Positions 58,087 through 64,000 of a stretch of DNA of 64,000 nt are shown here, piece after piece. Positions within the stretch are counted from its first letter, which is position 1. The number at the start of each line of letters is the position of its first letter. The position numbers and the translations under genes are program-made. This DNA is from Triangularia verruculosa (lineage: Eukaryota > Ascomycota > Sordariomycetes > Sordariales > Podosporaceae). Under the pieces are notes generated by a model, which made no database searches, had not been told where the DNA came from, and saw only the letters and a list, made by a program, of their open reading frames with translations. The DNA lies in the NCBI GenBank assembly GCA_033296885.1, contig MU863892.1, positions 248,001 through 312,000 on the forward strand. The letters are read 5' to 3'.

Positions 58087-59990
58087 AGGCGTACAATCTC
58101 CTCCGTTCCTGTGACATCAACGATTCGCTTGAAATGACCAAAAATACCGTCTCTTGGGGCTCAACACCAAGGTGATGATTTTCCGGTGTAAATTCCATTG
58201 TTTTCTTGACCACCTCCGCCAAAACATCTAAAACGCCTTTGTGATTCCCTTCTCTTGCCTTTGCTCTTGCCAAGGTTGTTGTTGCGCAGCAACCTGCGCG
58301 GCGTCCGTGCGTGGGGGAAGGGGGGGAAGGGGGGAAAGGGGGTACCGCCGGTCAAATCAGGGGATGGGGTGTTGTCGAGACAAGCTTTTTCTGTGCGCGA
58401 GGCTCGGGCAGGAGTGGTGTAGCTGTTTTAGGGGTCTTGGCGGTATTTGGTAGGAATCTGGGGTAACTGGAAGGGATGACCGGGAGGGACCGGGTTTTGG
58501 AGGGTGTTTTGTATGGATCGGAATTCGGGAGGATGACGGGACCGGGGCAGGACGGGCCAGGTTTTGAAGGTATTTTTTTCTGAACCGGGACAGGCCGGGG
58601 CCGGGATGGGGTGTGGGTATAGGTTGGAACCGGGGGGAGGTGGTTTGTTCCGATGTCGAGGTGGTCGAGAACTTGTGGTGGGATCGTAGGTGGAGGTGTT
58701 GGGCGGTGGGATAATGGGTGTTAGACGGTTTCGCTGGGTGTTTCTTTGCGGGAATGATGGGGTTTCGAGGTGAATGCCGTCGTGGTCGTGGGTGAGGTTT
58801 GGATGTCAGATTAGCGGATCTTGATGGATATCGGAGTTAATTGAATACGTCGTGGGAGATGCTGTAGGAGCTCTTCTTGAATTCAGATAACTGATCAAGT
58901 AGACAAGGGAGAAAGAGGTGGTATATACGAAATGAAGATCGGTGATGGCTTTCAGATGGAATTAAGGTGGTGAAGCTGTCGCTGGACTAGGTGAGGGTAC
59001 GCATTAAGCACAGGCCTACTTTTCTTTTCACCAGCTACTTGCATAATTCCCGGTCTTTTTGTCAACGAGACCGTTTCACGTCATTGCACAGCTGAAAATT
59101 ACCCAGCTTCCCTGGCGATCTCTAAAAGCTGTTTGAAGAGCTCCATGAAAACTGGGGCAGTCGTGTCGTTGGGCGGGAAGCCCCTATCCACACGACTACG
59201 TAACGTAGTGCGGGTCCTAAAGAAGCCTGAAAGCCACAAAGCCGGGAGCTGAAAACTGTAAATCTCTTTTGGACCTTCTATTGGGACTTTGCAGGCCGGG
59301 AATTCTGGGCAAGGGCGAACCGTATTTCATCGTCAGCCGGTTTATACTGGGCGTCATGAGAAATGAATGATTGCCCAGCAGCATCAGCAAATTGTCAGAG
59401 AAACAAAATGAGATGGAATTATAGAGAAAATCATGTAGAATTAGACAACCTTCATTGAAATATGATACGATGTCTTGTCGTTGAGATAATTGATACGTTG
59501 TACGTCTTCACATTGTCTCTCATTCGACAGGCAAAATCACCTGCTTGAATTTCCAGAGAACGTTCCAAACTGTGATATCAGTTTCCTCCGGCTTTGGCTG
59601 GTTCAGGGATTTTCTTTTCCAGAGACAAGGCTCGTCTTGAAGCCTCTTGGTGGAGCTCTTGCCTTCGTTCTGCCACATCTGAGCGAGCTTGTGGGCCTTA
59701 GCACTCACTTCCCGCCTTCCTAGCCACGATCTTGCGGTGGCTGCCGGCTACCGGCTGCCATTCGTTTTGATGGTCGGCCGACGAGAGAAAAGGTTAAGGT
59801 AGTCCGCTGGAACGGCCTTGGCCTCCGGAGAACCAAATTGCAGGCAGCATTTGTGGCTTCTGAGTAAATCAGTTCAAAGATTGTGGTCTCTCAGCGTTTC
59901 TGTTTCCCATTCTCTTCATCTTCTTCCCATCTTGTATTGCAAAGCTCAGCCAGTACAACCACCAGTACCAGCACACAACATCAGCAACTA

Positions 59991-60071
59991 CAACAACAAC
60001 TCCAGCAACAACAACTCCAGCAACAACAACTCCAGCAACAACAACTCCAGCAACAACAACTCCAGCAACAG
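59991..60071 (+). repeat. 15-bp CAACAACAACTCCAG minisatellite
   Basis: Five exact copies (59991-60065) and a partial sixth. It is open in several frames (Gln/Leu, Asn/Ser, and Val/Ala on the other strand). It ends 71 bp before the start of the Q-rich gene. A GTAGAT donor and CCAG acceptor could splice it to that start in phase, but no ATG opens that frame, so I place it in the 5' leader. Confidence 0.93.
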
Positions 60072-60142
60072 TTTGTAGATGTCCTACCTTCGTTCGCTTG
60101 CGAGTACCCCTTCGTGTAGAGTCGCTGACTCTATTGTTCCAG

Positions 60143-61411
60143 ATGAACAACTACCGGATTTTCGGAGCGGGCTCCCAGCAGCCCCAACAGCAGCCCCAGT
60201 CCCAGCAGCAGCCATGGCTGCAACAGCAACAACAGCAACAGCAACAGCAGCAGCCGATGGCCAACGGTATGTATATTCTTTCCTCTTGTCACACCCTTAC
60301 TGTCTTCTTTCTTTTTCTTTTACCTTTCATCATCGTCGTGGCCCAGTCTTGTCGGACTTGACTGTCGTCCAAGGCATATCCCATCCCGTCTATCTTTGAT
60401 CTACCTGACGTCATCCTATGTCGTGGCATATCTCGTATGGACTAACATGCCGTAGCCGCTGCTTTCTACCCGTCTCCTGCCGCCTACCACCAGCAAGGGC
60501 AGTGGAACGGCTATCCTCTGGGGCCAAACCCCATCAACCAAGTTGTCGGCGGCCAGGCCCAAGTCAACTTTCCTGGGCAGCCTTCTCTCCCGCTTGTCAA
60601 CAATGTGGGCGCCCAGCCGCCAGCCGTTCCGCTTGCGAGCGCTCGCCAGCTTGGCGGTATGTAAACCATTTTCCATGTTTTAAATCCTTTCCCATCGTCA
60701 TATTAACTTTTATCAAGAGTCAGAAGAGCAATACGAAAAGAGAGTGGAGGGGATGAGGTTGGCAAGAGTTGCCACTAACGAGGAGTGTAAGTTCACCCTC
60801 ACTATTTTCACTCAAGTCCCATTCGCTTTTTTTTCTTTTTTCTTTTTTCTAACCACATTCCTATACCAACAGGGTTCGATATTGCCGAGGACAGGAGAAA
60901 GGAGTTTGTGAAGAGGGGCGCCAACAGCCTGGGACAAAGGAAGCGCGCGGAGACAATCAAGCGGAAGAAAGCCAGCAAAGCCACTGGGAAGGAAGTCTCC
61001 ACTGTGCGAGCCGAACAAGCGCAGAGGAGGCGGGCAAAGGAGCAGTGCCGAGCGCTTACAGCCGGTCCTTCCGCGCCTGCGCCCGCCCTGGCTCCCGCTC
61101 CCATCCCTGCCCTCGTCCTCCCTCCGGCACCAGTCCCCGCCCTGGCTCCCGCTCCCGCTCGCCTCCCGGCCCTCGTCCTCGCCCTCGAGGATGACTTCGA
61201 AGTCGGGGGGCATTTCAGGCACGCTATGGAAGCCGGACAGCCCGACCTGGACATGTTCCAGCCGCTTGCTATAGACAGGCCGGAGTTCTGGGACAACCTT
61301 GTTCTTCCCCTAGGTGACCAGGGGCAACCAGCAGGTCATGGCCACGAGCCTCCCCTCGACGGCAACGAAGCCATTAAGGAGCTGCTCCTTGAGGCTATCA
61401 ATGAGGAGTAA
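60143..61411 (+). CDS. Gln-rich, low-complexity protein of unknown function
   Basis: I do not recognise the family. Exons 60143-60266, 60456-60656, 60718-60786 and 60873-61411 give 310 residues in consistent phase; the 189-bp first intron has a GACTAAC branch site. The N-terminus starts MNNYRIFGAGSQQP and is almost all Gln (one run of 11). A short charged helix follows (SEEQYEKRVEGMRLARVATN, then EEWFDIAEDRRKEF). A basic stretch (GQRKRAETIKRKKASKATGK) could be a nuclear signal. Ala/Pro/Leu repeats (about 188-230) and an acidic C-terminus (NEAIKELLLEAINEE) complete it. Composition resembles transcriptional co-factors. The clean splice joins argue for a real, probably lineage-restricted gene. 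Confidence 0.75.
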
Positions 61412-62071
61412 AAGATTGGTGGAATTTTGGGTTTTGGGAGTTTTGGAAAGAGGGACAACAAACAAAAAAAGAGAAGGATCTATTTGGTATAGGGCAGCGT
61501 TGGAAGGGTTTTTTTGGATTTTGATACCCCTGGAGATTGTTCGACATGAGTGAATGGGAAACGACGATACGATGGAACGAATGGGAAACGACGATACGAT
61601 GGAACGAATGGGAAACGACGATACGATGGAATGAATTGGGGAGGATATGGTGTTGGAACAAGTACTGTACATGGTTGAGCTGGGGAGGATATGGTGCTGG
61701 AACACAACATGGATGGAAATGACCGACTGAGACGATCGTGGCGGCCACTCTTTTTCCTCTCTAGCGAGTATATACCCGGGGAGTTTTTAATGAGGGCAGG
61801 GATGTTACGATAGGTCAGGGTGTTTGTTTGCTTTCAAGATAGGTTGGATGAATACACAATTGCATTCGACCGCAACTGTCAGAGCACTTTGGAATACTGC
61901 TTGAAGTTTGTGATTTGTCGTGAGATCTATTACAGGCACTGTTTCACACCCTTTGTCAGAAGCGAAGTTGTCGCACCGATTCTCTTTCCTTCAAAGTCTA
62001 GTCGTACACAACATTGACAATCATTAACCCCAGTACCTCCCTCCATCCCAATCTCTCCATTATCCCCCCAA
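61412..62071. other. Intergenic between convergent genes, with tandem repeats
   Basis: About 660 bp holding both 3' ends. A 27-bp tandem repeat (61552-61632) and a second pair of similar GGGGAGGATATGGTG units (about 61638 and 61682) occur here. No gene seen. Confidence 0.6.
61552..61632 (+). repeat. 27-bp tandem repeat, three copies
   Basis: Three head-to-tail units of 27 bp starting GAATGGGAAACGACGATACG. The first two are identical and the third differs by one base at its end. Because 27 is a multiple of three, every frame stays open through it. Confidence 0.95.
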
Positions 62072-63484
62072 TTAATTCCTCGTGATAACAACATCAACCC
62101 TCTTCGTAATCCCCTCATGCTCCAGTATCATCTCGGTACTATTATTCCCCTTCACCACATGCCCCTCAAAACTCCCCCCATCCGTCGCATCATGCACGGT
62201 CCCCAGCTCCAGCTCCATCATCGCCTTCGACCTATTGTTACTACTCTTCCACGTCCTCACCGCGTACCTGCTCCCCACATCCTGACCATTCGCATACCCC
62301 GTCGTGATCCTCTTGGACCTCCCCCCGCCGCTGCCCCCAGTAGACTTTTCGTTGTAGTACTTGACCAACGGCGCCAGCGTCGGCACGTTGGCCACAATGA
62401 TGCCGAGGTTGTTCTCGACCGCCGACCAGAGGATCAGGGGCGCCGAGTCGAGGTAGTTGGCCAGCTGCTTGACCGTCTGGATGCGGATGATTTGGATGAC
62501 GGTGATGAAGAGGCCTAGACCGAACAGACCGAGGAGGACGAGTTTTTTGCGGTTCTGGATGCGGGATTTGACGAGGATGGGGAAGGGGGTTAGCATGCTG
62601 TTTTTCTTGCATTAGTCAAAAAAAAAGAACATGATATAATTGGTTGGGAAGAAGGGCTTACACGATAACATCAAACACAATCGTCAGCGAAGCCATGGAT
62701 GTATAAAACGGCACGCTCGAGAGGCACGTCCCGCTTTTAATTGTTTGGTCCCATTGGAACGCGACTGGTTGGCAGAGGTTGATCTGCACTATTAAGAAAG
62801 AGAGGTGGAAGAGGCAGCAGGAGACGATGACGCCGATGGTGAGGTACCGGTAGATGCCCTTTGGGATGAAGCGGAGGTAGGAGAACAGCAGGGCTAGTTT
62901 GAAGCCTAGGATGCTGCTGATATAGCTGTTGTTGTTGTGTGCCACAGTTAGTAAATGGTTGTTTCAAGCTTTGCGAAGAAGGGGCTGGATTAGTCCCGGA
63001 GAGGGGGGGGGGGTAGTAACTGACAAAGGAGCGCCCATGTATTGGATCTATTTTGCATCAAGTCGGTTAGTCTCACTCAAGAAGAAAAAAAATAAGATTA
63101 GTGGCACGACTTACAAGGCCAAAGTTGTAGATGTTGTCCTCTGGCAGGTCATCGATGTTGCGTAAACCGAGACCCCATTTTGTTTGGACAATGGTCACGA
63201 CGGCGAAGCCAGCCGCGCAAACCCATGTGATTAGGATGATGTAGTCATCTGTAGGTGAAAAAAACAGCAAGTCAGAGATTTCTATGTCCACTCAACGCAA
63301 CAAATATAGCTTCTTCACTCCGGGCTAACCTACCAACACCAAAAGCCTTGATCATGGCAGACCGCACATACATGCGCAGGCATACCGTCACAAGTGAGAT
63401 GGACGTGAGGGCAATACACACTCCGGTGATCAGCGGCCCAATGGTGGGAGCATTCGGATCCTTGGTGTTGAAAGTCCAGCCCAT
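62072..63484 (-). CDS. PTH11/SAT4-like integral membrane protein (fungal rhodopsin domain)
   Basis: Seven-helix membrane protein of the large fungal family that includes the Pth11 surface-sensing receptor. Five exons (63484-63334, 63248-63115, 63047-63025, 62925-62662, 62597-62072) give 365 residues; the third exon is only 23 nt. Helices: GVCIALTSISLVTVCLRMYV, DYIILITWVCAAGFAVV, ISSILGFKLALLFSYLRF, YLTIGVIVSCCLFHLSFLIV, FYTSMASLTIVFDVIVMLTP, LVLLGLFGLGLFITVIQIIR and ENNLGIIVANVPTLAPLV. Family marks are the FGVDDY turn, the CQPVAFQWD loop with its Cys, and the ENNLGII motif. No CFEM domain precedes the helices, so it is not the classical Pth11 type. The cytosolic tail is Ser/Gly-rich. Ligand and signalling partner are unknown. 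Confidence 0.9.
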
Positions 63485-64000
63485 GGTTGACGATATAGGA
63501 CGGAAGGATCAGACGAAAGTGATCGAAAAGAAAGTTCAGATGAACTTCACTCGGAACCTACAACGTCTCGAAAGAGAGGCTGGAGGGAGAGGGATATACA
63601 CTCGTTTGTACAATCCGTGCTGCTGCCACTGTCGAGGGTTGTATGTGCATACTCTCTCTCTCTTTCTTCGCATCAGCCACGAGCAATATCGAACCCCCCC
63701 ATGGAGCTATACAGGTGATGCTGGGTAGCAAGGCATGGAAAGCAGGCGGCGGATGGGGGGAGGCTAATGTAGCAAGCAAGTGAAGTTCTGTCACTGTCGT
63801 AATGGTAGGCCTGAACCCGACGGAACGAAAATATGCAGAGAGGGTTACATCATGCACTCAAAAGGAAGAGTCGGTGACTTAGCAGGGGTTTCGTTCTCTT
63901 TTACACTGGGGGTGTTTGTCTATTCTCCAATCGGCGAGTTGGCCGAGGCTACGGTGTACACTGGTCTTCAAGGTTGCGAAGATCATAAGAGTATAGCCTC
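63485..64000 (-). other. Upstream region of the PTH11-like gene
   Basis: Promoter side of the membrane-protein gene to the window edge. Short frames on both strands lack motifs. A small CT run lies near 63651-63663. Confidence 0.5.

Larger units (their letters stand above)
57518..60142. other. Repeat-rich intergenic region
   Basis: About 2.6 kb with no recognised gene. It contains a diverged tandem duplication (57732-58086), a G-rich tract with CCGGG-type degenerate repeats (58260-58700), AT-rich sequence to 59.8 kb, and the 15-bp minisatellite at 59991-60071 in the leader of the next gene. Confidence 0.6.

Noticed and set aside
59883..60119. Gln-rich frame through the 15-bp minisatellite as a first exon of the Q-rich gene
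   Set aside because: It could splice in phase to 60143, but it has no ATG and is kept open only by the repeat; treated as leader and listed as a finding.

Overview
The window is nuclear DNA of a filamentous ascomycete, most likely a Sordariomycete of the Sordariales type (Chaetomium, Podospora or Neurospora relatives). The evidence is many short introns (about 47-100 bp) with GT donors, CTAAC/CTGAC-like branch points and AG acceptors, fungal-type genes, and a tract with a repeat-induced-point-mutation (RIP) signature. There are no operons, tRNAs, rRNAs or CRISPR arrays that I can see. All gene models were assembled by hand by joining reading frames across splice sites and checking phase and total length; no database search was possible.

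Region 1-33.7 kb is gene-dense and mostly housekeeping: a membrane protein, a mitochondrial protein, mitochondrial ClpP, dihydroxy-acid dehydratase (ILV3), a lysophosphatidic acid acyltransferase homologue, a C-terminal-motor kinesin-14, a Ure2-like glutathione transferase, the branchpoint-bridging protein (SF1/BBP), the vacuolar membrane protease PFF1, a small secreted protein, Mediator subunit 11, TAF5, the retromer sorting nexin Vps5, mitoribosomal bL31m, a flavin-reductase-domain protein and an FKBP prolyl isomerase. Several products act in the mitochondrion (ClpP, ILV3, bL31m, possibly the FKBP, GST and flavin reductase). The genes are neighbours, not a pathway cluster.

Region 33.7-36.7 kb is intergenic. 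It holds a 127-bp inverted repeat whose arms carry an intact and a start-less copy of one small reading frame. HSP90 follows (36.7-38.9 kb). Then comes a gene-poor island of about 10 kb (38.9-49.1 kb) with a RIP-like tract at its left end.

Region 49.1-64 kb is sparser. It holds a 1506-residue protein with a long disordered part and a C-terminal methyltransferase-like domain, a DCR2-type metallophosphatase whose last intron is unusually long and contains a GGGGTT telomere-like array, a repeat-rich intergenic stretch, an unrecognised Q-rich protein, and a PTH11/SAT4-like seven-helix membrane protein. Minisatellites and diverged tandem duplications are concentrated in 54-62 kb.
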